From Streptomyces sp. WMMC500 (GTDB taxonomy: Bacteria > Actinomycetota > Actinomycetes > Streptomycetales > Streptomycetaceae), in contig NZ_CP114905.1 of the NCBI RefSeq assembly GCF_027497195.1, positions 2,466,001-2,530,000 of the forward strand: a stretch of DNA of 64,000 nt, given 5' to 3'. Shown one piece after another: positions 8,720 to 19,544 of the stretch; positions within the stretch are counted from its first letter, which is position 1, and each line of letters begins with the position of its first letter. Below the pieces are notes generated by a model. That model searched no databases. It saw only the letters and a list, made by a program, of their open reading frames with translations, and was not told the origin of the DNA. The position numbers and the translations under genes are program-made.

Positions 8720-9796
8720 ATGAGACCCCAGATGTCCGCGCGTCTGGGCGGCACCCTCGCCGCCCTTCTCCTCCTCGGCACCGCCGCGCTCGGCTCCACG
8801 GCCGCCGCGGCGCCCCCGCCGGCCGACCGCCCCGACCAGGGGGTGAAGGCCAACGCGGCGACGGTCGCGCTCAACGCCGACGTCGCGCGCGCCCTCGGCG
8901 CCGACAGCGCCGGCACGTACCTGGACGCCGACACCGGCGACCTGGTCGTGACGGTCACCGACAAGGCCGCCGCCGCCGAGGCCCGCGCCGCCGGTGCCCG
9001 CGCCGAGCTGGTCGAGCACAGCGCCGCCGAACTGCGCTCCGCGATGGGCGCTTTCGAGGACCGCGCGAAGATCACCGGCACCTCCTGGGGTGTCGATCCG
9101 GCCACCAACCAGATAGCCGTGCAGGCCGACTCCACGGTGTCCGCCGCCGAGTACGCGAAGCTGCAGCGCGTCGCGAAGAGCCTCGACGGCGCGGCCCGGG
9201 TGGAGCGCATAGCCGGCACGTTCCGCAAGGAGGTCCTGGGCGGCGACGCGATCTACGGCGGCGGCTACCGCTGCTCCGCGGCGTTCAACGTGACCAAGAA
9301 CAACGCCCGCTACTTCGTCACCGCCGGCCACTGCACCAACGCCGGCGCCTCCTGGTCGGCCACCTCCGGCGGCGCGGCCATCGGCACCCGGGAGGGCACC
9401 AGCTTCCCGACCAACGACTACGGCATCGTCCGCTACACCAACGGCTCCTCCCCCGCGGGCACCGTCAACCTCTACAACGGCAGCACCCGGGACATCACCG
9501 GCGCCGCGAACGCCGTCGTCGGCCAGGCCATCCAGAAGAGCGGCTCCACCACCCAGGTCACCAGCGGCTCCGTGACCGCGGTGAACGTGACGGTCAACTA
9601 CAGCGACGGCCCCGTCTACAACATGGTCCGCACCACCGCCTGCTCCGCGGGCGGCGACAGCGGCGGCGCCCACTTCTCGGGCAACACCGCGTACGGCATC
9701 CACTCCGGCAGCGCGGGCTGCACCGGCACCAACGGCTCCGCCATCCACCAGCCGGTCACCGAGGCGCTCAGCGCGTACGGCGTGAGCGTCTACTGA
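8720..9796 (+). CDS. secreted streptogrisin-like serine protease (S1 family)
   Basis: A 358-residue pre-pro-protease. A Sec signal peptide (about residues 1-34, GGTLAALLLLGTAALG core, Ala-rich cleavage region) is followed by an alpha-lytic-type prodomain (about 40-175), which acts as a folding chaperone and inhibitor. The mature chymotrypsin-fold protease starts near AIYGGGYRCSAAF. The triad is visible as His in TAGHCTN, Asp in NDYGIVRY and Ser in GGDSGGAHF. Paired cysteines flank His and Ser as in streptogrisins. A strong AAAGGAG site precedes the ATG. It is an isolated gene between cimA and ilvE, with its own terminator at 9831. Primary specificity was not determined. Confidence 0.95.
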   Translation: MRPQMSARLGGTLAALLLLGTAALGSTAAAAPPPADRPDQGVKANAATVALNADVARALGADSAGTYLDADTGDLVVTVTDKAAAAEARAAGARAELVEHSAAELRSAMGAFEDRAKITGTSWGVDPATNQIAVQADSTVSAAEYAKLQRVAKSLDGAARVERIAGTFRKEVLGGDAIYGGGYRCSAAFNVTKNNARYFVTAGHCTNAGASWSATSGGAAIGTREGTSFPTNDYGIVRYTNGSSPAGTVNLYNGSTRDITGAANAVVGQAIQKSGSTTQVTSGSVTAVNVTVNYSDGPVYNMVRTTACSAGGDSGGAHFSGNTAYGIHSGSAGCTGTNGSAIHQPVTEALSAYGVSVY

Positions 9797-9830
9797 CGCA
9801 CCGGCCGGCCACACCGCACACGGCACCACG

Positions 9831-9862
9831 AGGGGCCGCCGCCGCACCCGGCGGCGGCCCCT
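9831..9862. terminator. bidirectional hairpin between protease gene and ilvE
   Basis: AGGGGCCGCCGCCG (9831-9844) and CGGCGGCGGCCCCT (9849-9862) form a perfect 14-bp stem with a 4-nt loop. It lies midway in the 118-nt gap between two convergent genes and can serve both. Confidence 0.85.
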
Positions 9863-9914
9863 CCCGCGGTACGGAGCCGCCCGGCCCGTACCCCGGGAGA
9901 GGCCGGGCCGTTTC

Positions 9915-11015
9915 TCAGCCCAGCTCGTGCATCCACCCGTGCGGGTCCGGGGCCTGCCCGGTCTGCACGTCGACCAGCGCCTTGCGCAGTTGCGCCGTGA
10001 CCGGCCCCATCGACCCGTCGGCGACCGTCCACTCCGCCGTGCTCGACTTCGCGTGCCCCACGGGCGTGATGACCGCGGCCGTGCCGCAGGCGAAGGTCTC
10101 CGAGATCGTCCCGTCCGCGCAGCCGGCCTGCCACTCCTCCTTGGAGATCCGCACCTCGCGGGTCCGGTAGCCCAGGTCGGCGGCGATGGTCAGCAGCGAG
10201 TCGCGGGTGATGCCGGGCAGCAGCGTGCCGGTCAGCTCGGGCGTGACCACCTCCCGCGTCCCGCCCTGCCCCCCGCCCCGGACGAAGTACAGGTTCATCC
10301 CGCCCATCTCCTCGATCCACCGGCGCTCCACCGCGTCCAGCCACACCACCTGGTCGCAGCCCTGCTGCACGGCCTGGAGGGTGGCGGCCATGGCGCCCGC
10401 GTAGTTGCCCGCGCACTTGGCCTCGCCCGTGCCGCCGGGCGCGGCGCGCACGTACTCCTCGGTGAGCCACACCGACACCGGCTTGATGCCACCGTGGAAG
10501 TACGCGCCGGCGGGCGAGGCCAGCACCATGAACAGGTACTCGCGCGCGGGCGAGTTCACGCCGAGGCCGACCTCGGTGGCGAACATGAACGGGCGCAGGT
10601 ACAGCGACTCCTCGCCGGTGCCCGGCACCCACGCCTTGTCCTGGCGCACGAGCGCGTCGATGGCCGCCACGAAGGTCTGGACGGGCAGTTCCGGCATCGC
10701 CAGCCGGCGGGCGGACAACTGGAAGCGGCGCGCGTTGGCGTCCGGCCGGAAGGTGCGGACGCTGCCGTCGGGCTGCCGGTAGGCCTTCAGTCCCTCGAAG
10801 ACGGACTGCCCGTAGTGCAGCGCCATCGTCGCCGGGTCGAGGGTCAGCGGCGCGTACGGCTGGAGCTGCGCGTCGTGCCAGCCGCGGCCTTCGGTCCACT
10901 TGATGGTGACCATGTGGTCGGTGAAGTGCTTGCCGAAGCCGGGGTTGGTCAGGATCGCCTCGCGCTCCGCGTCGGACAGCGGGTGGGCGGACGGCTTGAG
11001 CTCGATCGTGGTCAT
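9915..11015 (-). CDS. ilvE: branched-chain amino acid aminotransferase
   Basis: A 366-residue fold-type IV PLP enzyme for the last transamination in leucine, isoleucine and valine synthesis (and the first step of their breakdown). The PLP-binding Lys lies in EAKCAGNYAGAMAA (about residues 200-213). The substrate-recognition segment YGQSVFEGLKAYR (about 69-81) and the phosphate-binding C-terminal SETFACGTAAVITPV are intact. The ATG at 11015 (MTTIELKPS) has GAAGGA about 9 nt upstream. It stands alone, flanked by hairpins on both sides, though leuB lies upstream on the same strand. Confidence 0.96.
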   Translation of the reverse strand: MTTIELKPSAHPLSDAEREAILTNPGFGKHFTDHMVTIKWTEGRGWHDAQLQPYAPLTLDPATMALHYGQSVFEGLKAYRQPDGSVRTFRPDANARRFQLSARRLAMPELPVQTFVAAIDALVRQDKAWVPGTGEESLYLRPFMFATEVGLGVNSPAREYLFMVLASPAGAYFHGGIKPVSVWLTEEYVRAAPGGTGEAKCAGNYAGAMAATLQAVQQGCDQVVWLDAVERRWIEEMGGMNLYFVRGGGQGGTREVVTPELTGTLLPGITRDSLLTIAADLGYRTREVRISKEEWQAGCADGTISETFACGTAAVITPVGHAKSSTAEWTVADGSMGPVTAQLRKALVDVQTGQAPDPHGWMHELG

Positions 11016-11198
11016 GAGATTCGTGTCCTTCACCGTTCGGTGTGTGGCGGACCGCGTCCCGTCCCGAGGTCCTCGCACCCGAAGGTACTAGGACGTCCGA
11101 GCATTACCCCGTGCCGCGGCCCCGCTGTCGATTATGACGGGGGCGTGGGCAGCGGCAAGCGTGGCGGTGGTGCGCGGCCCGAAGGGTCATCGTCGCAC

Positions 11199-11223
11199 TG
11201 ACGCCGCCCGGAGGGCAGCGTCA
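11199..11223 (-). terminator. hairpin after leuB
   Basis: TGACGC-C-GCCC, loop GGA, GGGC-A-GCGTCA: a 10-bp stem with one C/A mismatch, 63 nt downstream of the leuB stop and before ilvE. It likely terminates leuB transcription. Confidence 0.7.
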
Positions 11224-11285
11224 GCCGGCCGTGCGGAGAAACCTGACCGGCCGGGCCGGCCGCGGCGAGCGTGTGGTCCCGGCGG

Positions 11286-12326
11286 TCAGCCGGATACTCG
11301 GGCGGCGAGCGCGTCGCCGATCTCGTCCGTGGTCCGCGCGCCGGCGCCCCGCGCGGCCAGGTCGGCCTCGACGGCCTCCTCGACGCGGGTGGCCTGCACG
11401 GCGTAGCCGAGGTGGCGCAGCAGCATGGCGACCGACAGGACCGTGGCCGTCGGGTCGGCCTTGCCGGTGCCGGCGATGTCCGGCGCGGAGCCGTGGACCG
11501 GCTCGAACATCGACGGGAAGGCGCCTGTCGGGTTGATGTTCCCGGAGGCGGCGAGGCCGATGCCGCCGCTGATGGCGGCGGCGAGGTCGGTGAGGATGTC
11601 GCCGAAGAGGTTGTCGGTGACGATCACGTCGAACCGCTCCGGCTGCGTGGTGAGGAAGATGGTCGCGGCGTCGACGTGCAGATAGTCCGTGGTGACGTCG
11701 GGGTAGTCGGCGCCGACGCGGTCAAAGGTGTTCTTCCACAGGTGGCCGGCGTAGACGAGCACGTTGTTCTTGTGCACGAGCGTCAGCTTCCTGCGCGGGC
11801 GGGCCTGGGCGCGCTCGTACGCGTCCCGGACCACGCGCTCCACGCCGTACGCGGTGTTGACGCTGACCTCGGTGGCGACCTCGGCCGGGGTGCCGGTGCG
11901 CAGGCTGCCGCCGTTGCCGGTGTACGGGCCCTCGGTGCCCTCGCGGACGACGACGAAGTCGATGGCGGGGCGGCCGGCGAGCGGGGTCCCGGTGCCGGGG
12001 AAGAGCTTCGACGGGCGCAGGTTCACGTAGTGGTCGAAGGCGAAGCGCAGCTTCAGCAGCAGCCCGCGCTCCAGCACGCCGGAGGGCACCGAGGGGTCGC
12101 CGATGGCGCCGAGCAGGATCGCGTCGAAGTCGGCGAGGGCCGCGAGCTCCGCGTCCGGCAGGGTCTCGCCGGTGGCGTGCCAGCGGCGGGCGCCCAGGTC
12201 GTGGCTCTCGGTCTCCAGCTTCACGTCCTGCGGCAGGACGGCGGAGAGCACCTTCAGGCCCTGGGCCACGACCTCGGGGCCGATGCCGTCGCCGGGAATG
12301 GACGCGAGTCGAATGCTGCGAGACAT
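11286..12326 (-). CDS. leuB: 3-isopropylmalate dehydrogenase
   Basis: A 346-residue NAD-dependent beta-decarboxylating dehydrogenase that turns 3-isopropylmalate into 2-oxo-4-methylvalerate in leucine synthesis. [10 protein letters not shown] (residues 10-19) opens the fold. The substrate-binding Arg residues lie in [20 protein letters not shown]. The Mg-binding signature [18 protein letters not shown] is complete, and the C-terminal adenine-binding [18 protein letters not shown] segment is present. At 346 residues it is the short actinobacterial type. No leader or attenuator was seen in the 130 nt upstream. Confidence 0.95.
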   Translation of the reverse strand: MSRSIRLASIPGDGIGPEVVAQGLKVLSAVLPQDVKLETESHDLGARRWHATGETLPDAELAALADFDAILLGAIGDPSVPSGVLERGLLLKLRFAFDHYVNLRPSKLFPGTGTPLAGRPAIDFVVVREGTEGPYTGNGGSLRTGTPAEVATEVSVNTAYGVERVVRDAYERAQARPRRKLTLVHKNNVLVYAGHLWKNTFDRVGADYPDVTTDYLHVDAATIFLTTQPERFDVIVTDNLFGDILTDLAAAISGGIGLAASGNINPTGAFPSMFEPVHGSAPDIAGTGKADPTATVLSVAMLLRHLGYAVQATRVEEAVEADLAARGAGARTTDEIGDALAARVSG

Positions 12327-12456
12327 GCGGGGAGCCTACGCGCTACGTCTTGCGGGATGACACCGCCGTCCGGGATATGGACATACCGAAGCCGTTCACC
12401 ACACCGACGGCCGGGGTTCTCCGGTGTGTCGGCCCGGAGGGGGAAGGCTCGGACAT

Positions 12457-14037
12457 ATGGACACCCCCGGCTTCGGCATCCCCGAACAGCTCGCCCGCAG
12501 CATGAGCATGGCCGAACAGCACGAGTACCTGCGCCGCCGGCACTCCCGGCGCCGCGTCGTCACCGGCGCGGGCGGGCTGGCCGGCGGTCTGCTGCTCGCC
12601 GGGTGCGGTGGCGGCGGCGACGGCGGCGGGGGGGCCGGGCGTACGGACCACTCCTCCGCGGACATGGTCAGCCCCGCGCCCACCGGGGCGCCGGCGGCGT
12701 TCGGCCGGCATCTGGCCTTCGGCGCCGACCCGCGCACCCAGATGCGGGTCGGCTGGCAGCTCCCGCTGCCGGTGCGCCGGCCGTACGTGCGCTTCGGCAC
12801 GGACCGCGGCGACCTCGGCGAGCCCGTCGAGGCCGAGATCCGGCCGCTGAAGACCCCGGCGATGAACGGCCTGCCCGCGGTCGAACAGCACTACGTGCAC
12901 GCCGCGCTCGACGGCCTGGAGCCCGGCACGGCGTACGTCTACGGCCTCGGTCACGACGAGTTCGACCCCGCCGCCTCGCCGGGAGCGGCCGAGCACCTCG
13001 CCGGATTCCGCACCGCGCCCGCGCGACCGGAGCGCTTCGTCTTCACCGCCTTCGGCGACCAGGGCCTCGGCCGCGCCGCCCGCGCCGTCACCCGGCGCAT
13101 GGCCGCCCTGCCCGGCGGCCCCCCGGCCTTCCACCTGCACGCCGGCGACATCTGCTACGCCGAGGACTCCGGGCACGGCCTGGAGACCGGCCGCTACGAC
13201 GCCCGGGTGTGGGACCGCTTCCTGCGGCAGATCGACCCGGTGTCCTCGCGGGTCCCGTGGATGCCGGCGATGGGCAACCACGACATGGAGGCGTGGTACT
13301 CCCCCGACGGCTACGGCGGCCAGCGGGCCCGCTGGACGCTGCCTGACAACGGCGCAGATCCGCGCGGGGCGCCCAGTTCGTACTCCTTCGTCTACGGCAA
13401 CGTCGCCGTCGTGGCGCTGGACGCCAACGACGTGTCGTACGAGATCCCGGCCAACCTCGGCTTCACCGACGGCGCCCAGGTGCGCTGGCTGGACCGGCGG
13501 CTCGGGGAGCTGCGGAAGGAGCCGGGCGTCGACTTCGTCGTGGTCTTCTTCCACCACTGCGCGTACTCCACCAGCACCCACGCCTCGGACGGCGGGGTGC
13601 GGGAGCACTTCACGCCGCTGTTCGACAAGCACCGGGTGGACCTCGTGGTCAACGGCCACAACCACGTCTACGAGCGCACCGACGCCCTGCGCGCGGGGGC
13701 CCTGACCCGCCCGCTGCCCGTGGGCGGCTCGGTGGACACCGAGCGCCACGGCGCGGTCTACGTGACCGCGGGCGGCGGCGGACGCAAGCTGTACGACTTC
13801 ACCGCGCCGGACACCCACGAGGGCCGGCGCCGGGACCGGGACGTGGTGGAGACGTTCGCCTGGACGCGGTCGGGCGAGAAGGCCCTGGAGGGCGTCGAGT
13901 GGTCCCGGGTGCGCTATACGGGTTACTCGTTCCTCGCCGTCGAGTCCCGGCCGGGCGCCTCGCCCGCGCTGCGGGTCGCCGCGTACGCCGACGACGGCAC
14001 GCGGATCGACCACTTCGAGTTGGTACGGGGCCGCTGA
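12457..14037 (+). CDS. Tat-exported lipoprotein metallophosphoesterase (purple acid phosphatase-like)
   Basis: A 526-residue exported phosphoesterase. The N-terminus carries twin arginines (HSRRRVV, about residues 29-35), a hydrophobic stretch and a lipobox LLAGC (about 45-49), followed by a Gly-rich linker, so it is probably Tat-translocated and lipid-anchored. A fibronectin-like N domain of purple acid phosphatases covers about 80-180. The calcineurin-like dimetal core shows FGDQGLG, HAGDICYAED, MGNHDME, FFHHCAYS and NGHNHVYERT, i.e. all five metal-ligand blocks. Purple-rich GGAGGGGGAAGG precedes the ATG. The physiological substrate is unknown; no clear Pho box was identified upstream. Confidence 0.92.
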   Translation: MDTPGFGIPEQLARSMSMAEQHEYLRRRHSRRRVVTGAGGLAGGLLLAGCGGGGDGGGGAGRTDHSSADMVSPAPTGAPAAFGRHLAFGADPRTQMRVGWQLPLPVRRPYVRFGTDRGDLGEPVEAEIRPLKTPAMNGLPAVEQHYVHAALDGLEPGTAYVYGLGHDEFDPAASPGAAEHLAGFRTAPARPERFVFTAFGDQGLGRAARAVTRRMAALPGGPPAFHLHAGDICYAEDSGHGLETGRYDARVWDRFLRQIDPVSSRVPWMPAMGNHDMEAWYSPDGYGGQRARWTLPDNGADPRGAPSSYSFVYGNVAVVALDANDVSYEIPANLGFTDGAQVRWLDRRLGELRKEPGVDFVVVFFHHCAYSTSTHASDGGVREHFTPLFDKHRVDLVVNGHNHVYERTDALRAGALTRPLPVGGSVDTERHGAVYVTAGGGGRKLYDFTAPDTHEGRRRDRDVVETFAWTRSGEKALEGVEWSRVRYTGYSFLAVESRPGASPALRVAAYADDGTRIDHFELVRGR

Positions 14038-14092
14038 GCGGCCGCCGTGCGCGGGTCGGCGGGACGGGCGGGCCCGGTGCGGACGCGCGGGC

Positions 14093-14239
14093 TCAGTGGC
14101 CGGTCGAGCCGCCGTTGTCGCGGCGGTCGAACGCCCGCTGCAGCGCGGCGGCGGCGTTCTTCCGGGCGACCGCGGAGTCGCGGGCCTGCTCGGTGCGGGC
14201 GGAGTGGCGGGCGCGGCGGACCGTGGTGGTGGCAGCCAT
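14093..14239 (-). CDS. small basic hypothetical protein (48 aa)
   Basis: A 48-residue reading frame, MAATTTVRRARHSART..., rich in Arg and Ala with no Cys and no hydrophobic segment, predicted mostly helical. AGGAG lies 8 nt before the ATG on the minus strand, which is the main reason to call it. It occupies the otherwise empty gap between the convergent phosphoesterase gene and the HAD hydrolase gene. Function is not recognised. Its composition resembles the other short arginine-rich proteins in this window (37641 and 41103), but there is no clear sequence match. Confidence 0.6.
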   Translation of the reverse strand: MAATTTVRRARHSARTEQARDSAVARKNAAAALQRAFDRRDNGGSTGH

Positions 14240-14460
14240 GGGACAACTCCTGGAGGGCGCTGGAGAGACGTGGGGACGCCGCTGGGGCGGGAGCGGCGCC
14301 GCAGGGGTGACCTGCCTGAGAGGCGCCCTGCCTCGACCACCGTCGCTGTTGCGCGAGCGTTCGGCTCCTACAAAAGTAGGACGTCAAAGCGTCCTTGTCT
14401 CGCCATTTACTCGGGCTTCCTACTATCTGAGACGGCACCCCCGCCGACCTGCGGTGATCC

Positions 14461-15192
14461 TCACGGGTCCAGCGCGTCGAGCAGCGCCGCCAGGTGGGCC
14501 GGCGAGGTGATGCGGCGCACCCCCGCGGGCGCGTTCCGGGCCGCCCGGCCGCCAGCGCCCGCCCGGTCGCCCGTGCCCGCGCGGTCGAGCCAGATCCCCG
14601 TCAGCCCCGCCGCGTCCGCGCCCGCGGCGTCGGTGTCCGGCCGGTCGCCGATGTACGCGACGCGCTCCGGCGGCAGCCCGAGGGCGGCGCAGGCAGCGTG
14701 GAAGGCGCCCGCGGCGGGCTTGGCGACGCCCAGCTCCTCGGAGCACACCATCGCCTCGAAGCGGTCGTGCACGCCGATGGCGCGGAGCTTCTCCTCCTGG
14801 TGCGGGGCGCTGTTGTTGGACAGCAGGCCGTGCCGGCGGCGCGGGGTGAGGCCGTCGAGCGCCGGTACGACGTCGGGGAAGACCCGCCAGTGCCGCCGGT
14901 ACGCGGCCTGGTAGCCGGCCATCCAGACGTCCGCCTCGGCGTCGGTCAGCGGCCGGCCCGCCAGCACCCGGGCCCGCTCGCGGCGCTGGGCCAGGAAGGT
15001 GAACTCGCCGGCGAGGTAGCGGTCCACGTACTCCTCGGAGACCGCGTGCCAGTGCGCCGCGGCGGCCTCGGGCGAGGCGTACCGGCCCAGCAGGCCGCGG
15101 GCGGTCAGGTACTCCGTCGCGGCGCGCCGCTCGGCGCCCGAGTGGTCGAAGATCGTGTCGTCGATGTCCCAGACCACGGCGAGTATCCGCAT
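14461..15192 (-). CDS. HAD-superfamily hydrolase
   Basis: A 243-residue HAD-type phosphatase-like hydrolase. Motif I is VVWDIDDTIFDHS (about residues 6-18, nucleophile Asp and +2 Asp present). The helical cap spans about 20-100. Motif II is HGLLSNNSAPHQEEKL, motif III Lys lies in ELGVAKPAAGAFHAA, and motif IV in VAYIGDRPDTDAAGADAAG. The order and spacing match the subfamily I cap C1 (phosphoglycolate phosphatase-like) group. The ATG at 15192 gives the expected short N-terminus. It stands between the 48-residue gene and the proline catabolic genes; no functional link is evident. Confidence 0.9.
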   Translation of the reverse strand: MRILAVVWDIDDTIFDHSGAERRAATEYLTARGLLGRYASPEAAAAHWHAVSEEYVDRYLAGEFTFLAQRRERARVLAGRPLTDAEADVWMAGYQAAYRRHWRVFPDVVPALDGLTPRRRHGLLSNNSAPHQEEKLRAIGVHDRFEAMVCSEELGVAKPAAGAFHAACAALGLPPERVAYIGDRPDTDAAGADAAGLTGIWLDRAGTGDRAGAGGRAARNAPAGVRRITSPAHLAALLDALDP

Positions 15193-15322
15193 GTCACGAC
15201 CGTAACGCGAGGAGGTCGCCACCGGCCGCCGGAACGGGAGCGCAGGGGCGGGGGCGGAACCTGCGTACGCGCACGGGGCCGCCCCCGGCCGACGGGGGAG
15301 GCGGCCGAGGGCGGCGTTCGGG

Positions 15323-15343
15323 GGGACCGCGCGGGGCGGTCCC
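15323..15343 (-). terminator. hairpin after the P5C dehydrogenase gene
   Basis: GGGACCGC (15323-15330) and GCGGTCCC (15336-15343) form a perfect 8-bp stem with a 5-nt loop, 7 nt past the stop codon of the proline catabolic operon. Confidence 0.7.
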
Positions 15344-15350
15344 GGGGGCG

Positions 15351-16982
<1,632 letters not shown>

Positions 16983-17033
16983 GGTTGCCGTTCTCCTTCG
17001 AGGTGCGGAGTCTTCGGGGGGCTCGCGGGGTCG

Positions 17034-17960
17034 TCAGCGCCGGCCGGCCAGGGCGCGCAGGAAGAAGGCGGTGTTCGCCGGGCGCTCGGCGAGCCTGCGC
17101 ATGAAGTAGCCGTACCAGTCTGTGCCGTAGGGGGTGTAGACGCGCATCCGGTGGCCCTCGGCCACCAGCCGCTCCTGTTCCGCGGGGCGGATGCCGTAGA
17201 GCATCTGGAACTCGTACTCGTCGGACTTGCGGCCGTGGCGGCGCGCCAGCTCCCGGGTGATGGCGATCATCCGGGGGTCGTGCGTGCCGATCATGGGGTA
17301 CCCGCGCCCGGTCATGAGGACCTTCAGGCAGCGGACGTAGGCCCGGTCCACCTCCGTCCGGTCCTGGAAGGCGATCAGGGCGGGCTCCTTGTACGCGCCC
17401 TTCACCAGCCGGACCCGGGAGCCCTCGCCGGCGAGGTCGCGGCAGTCCTCCTCGGTGCGGAAGAGGTACGCCTGGAGCACGGCGCCGGTCTGCGGGAAGC
17501 GCTCGCGCAGCGTGCGCAGGACGGCGAGGGTGGAGTCGACGGTGGTGTGGTCCTCCATGTCGAGGGTGACCGTGGTGCCGGCCGCGGCGGCGGCTTCGAC
17601 CACCGGAGTGACGTGGGCGAGCGCGAGGTCGTGGCCGCCGGGCAGCGCCTGGCCGAAGGCGGAGAGCTTCACGGACATCTCGGCGCGGGTGCCCAGCCCC
17701 TCGCCGGTCAGGGCCTCGGCGAGCCTGAGGTACGCGTCCCGGGCGCGCAGCGCCTCGCGGGGGTCGGTGACGTCCTCGCCGAGGTGGTCGAGGGTGACCT
17801 CCAGGCCGCGCGCGGCCAGGTCGCGGACGGCGGCGACGGCGTCGGCCAGCTCCTCGCCGGCCACGAAGCGCGCGACCACCTGGCGGCTGACCGGTGCGGC
17901 CGACACGACACGACGGATTCCGTCGCTGCGCGCGGCGGCGAGAAGCACGGGACCCAGCAC
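17034..17960 (-). CDS. proline dehydrogenase
   Basis: A 308-residue FAD-dependent proline dehydrogenase (first step of proline degradation) of the short monofunctional type. The TIM-barrel core carries LDMEDHTTVDSTLAVL, RLVKGAYKEPALIAF and IGTHDPRMIAI. The C-terminal EFQMLYGIRPAEQERL and RVYTPYGTDWYGYFMRRLAERP contain the substrate- and flavin-contact residues of the family. The GTG at 17960 is chosen because GGAGG lies 6 nt upstream. First gene of the operon with P5C dehydrogenase, and divergent from a PucR-type regulator that probably senses proline and activates it. Confidence 0.94.
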   Translation of the reverse strand: MLGPVLLAAARSDGIRRVVSAAPVSRQVVARFVAGEELADAVAAVRDLAARGLEVTLDHLGEDVTDPREALRARDAYLRLAEALTGEGLGTRAEMSVKLSAFGQALPGGHDLALAHVTPVVEAAAAAGTTVTLDMEDHTTVDSTLAVLRTLRERFPQTGAVLQAYLFRTEEDCRDLAGEGSRVRLVKGAYKEPALIAFQDRTEVDRAYVRCLKVLMTGRGYPMIGTHDPRMIAITRELARRHGRKSDEYEFQMLYGIRPAEQERLVAEGHRMRVYTPYGTDWYGYFMRRLAERPANTAFFLRALAGRR

Positions 17961-18061
17961 GGGGCACCTCCACGGTCGGGGCGCAGGTAACACCTCCGTG
18001 AAATCTAAGGATCCCTCCGATCCTGGGCCATCGACACCTGTCACGCATCCGAGCGCCCGCC

Positions 18062-18079
18062 CTCATACAGATGTATGAG
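18062..18079. promoter_or_regulatory. palindromic operator between the proline operon and its regulator
   Basis: CTCATACA-GA-TGTATGAG has perfect 8-bp arms around a 2-nt centre. It ends 11 nt before the PucR-type regulator start and about 100 nt upstream of the proline dehydrogenase start. It is AT-richer than its surroundings. The likely ligand is the regulator itself. Confidence 0.6.
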
Positions 18080-18090
18080 AGGCTGCGGTC

Positions 18091-19317
18091 ATGCGCGGCG
18101 ACTACCAGCAGTTGGTGGACGAGGTCTCGGCGGCGCTCGGCGCGCCCGCCACCCTGGAGGACCGGGACTTCGGCCTGATCGCCTTCGGCGTCCACGACAC
18201 CGGCGACGGCTCGTCGGGCGGCGTCTCGTCGCTCATGGACCCGGTGCGCACGAAGTCCATCCTGCACCGGCGCTCCACGGCGGCGGTGCGGGCGTGGTTC
18301 GAGGCGTACGGGATCACCCGCGCGACCGGGCCGCTGCGGATCCCGCCCGACCCCTCCGCGGGGGTGCTCACCGGGCGGATCTGCCTGCCGGCGCGGCACG
18401 ACGGCGTGGTGCAGGGCTACCTCTGGCTGCTCGACGACGGGCACCTGGCGGACGTCGAGCTGGGCGGGCCCGGCCGGGCGCCGGACCCGCGGATCGCACA
18501 GGCCATGCGGACGGCGGAGCGGATCGGGGCGCTGCTGGCGGCGGAGACCCGGGCGGGCGCCGCGGCGGGGGAGCTGCTGCACGACGTGCTGGCGGGGCCG
18601 GCGGCCGGCCGGGACGCGGCGCTGGCGGAGCTGCGGGACGCGCTGCCGGGCGACGCGGCGGGACCGGTGGCGGCGGTGGCGGTGCTGCCCTGGCGGCCGG
18701 CGGACCCGGCGGCGCCGGGTCCGGGGCTGCCGCGGACGGCGGCGACGACGGTGGTGCGGGTGCGCGGTGCGACGGGCGGTGCGGCCGGTGCGGGCGGCGA
18801 GGCGGCTCCGGTACGGGTGCTGGCGGCGCTGGTGCTGCTGCCGTCCGCGGGTGCGCTGGAGCCGACGGCGACGGCGGCCGAGCGGCTGCTGCACGCCGCG
18901 GCCGGCGCGCCCGGCGCGGTCGCCGGAATCGGCGACGGGCGGACGGGCCTGGCCGGGCTGCCCGGCACCTGGCGCGAGGCGCTCGCCGCCGCGCGGGCGG
19001 CGTGGGCCGCACCCGGGCTGGGCCCGGTGGCGCGGTGGCCGGACATCGGCCCGTACCGGCTGCTCACCGAGCTGCCCGGCGGCGTCGACCCGGCGGTCGC
19101 CCGGCTGCTGGAGCCTTCACACGCCGAACTGGCCCGCACCGCCGAGGTCTATCTCGACCACGCCGGCCAGGCCTCCCGCACGGCCGCCGCGCTGGGCATC
19201 CACCGCCAGACGCTGTACTACCGGCTGTCCCGGGTGGAGGAGCTGACCGGCCTCGACCTCACCGCGGGCGAGGACCGCCTGCTCCTCCACATGTCCCTCA
19301 AGTCCGCCCGCCTCTGA
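18091..19317 (+). CDS. PucR/CdaR-family regulator of proline catabolism
   Basis: A 408-residue regulator. The N-terminal part (about 1-150) resembles a GAF-like sensory region, the middle (about 190-300) a GGDEF-like CdaR domain rich in Ala/Gly, and the C-terminus (about 335-400) carries the PucR-type helix-turn-helix, RTAAALGIHRQTLYYRLSRV. It is transcribed divergently from the proline dehydrogenase / P5C dehydrogenase operon, a layout known for proline-responsive activators in actinobacteria. The palindrome at 18062-18079 is the obvious target. Inference: proline-dependent activation of the operon. Confidence 0.85.
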   Translation: MRGDYQQLVDEVSAALGAPATLEDRDFGLIAFGVHDTGDGSSGGVSSLMDPVRTKSILHRRSTAAVRAWFEAYGITRATGPLRIPPDPSAGVLTGRICLPARHDGVVQGYLWLLDDGHLADVELGGPGRAPDPRIAQAMRTAERIGALLAAETRAGAAAGELLHDVLAGPAAGRDAALAELRDALPGDAAGPVAAVAVLPWRPADPAAPGPGLPRTAATTVVRVRGATGGAAGAGGEAAPVRVLAALVLLPSAGALEPTATAAERLLHAAAGAPGAVAGIGDGRTGLAGLPGTWREALAAARAAWAAPGLGPVARWPDIGPYRLLTELPGGVDPAVARLLEPSHAELARTAEVYLDHAGQASRTAAALGIHRQTLYYRLSRVEELTGLDLTAGEDRLLLHMSLKSARL

Positions 19318-19544
19318 CCGCACCCCGGACGCGGGCACGGACCACCCGCACCGCACGCGAGCCCCGCACCCCGGCAAGCGAGCCCGCACCCCGGCAAGCG
19401 GGACGCACACCCCCGCCGGGCCCGCTGCCGGGCGGCCAGGCAGGGCTGCGGTCGCCGGCCTCGCACACGGACACACGCCACCGCCGCCGTACGCGATCCC
19501 GGCTTCCCGCGCCCCCGGTACGCGGCACACGCGCGGTCGCCGGC
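19318..19544. repeat. intergenic region with 20-nt tandem repeat
   Basis: A 227-nt gap between the convergent regulator and exporter genes. CCCGCACCCCGGCAAGCG occurs exactly at 19363-19380 and 19383-19400 (period 20). No gene or clear terminator hairpin was recognised. Confidence 0.6.
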
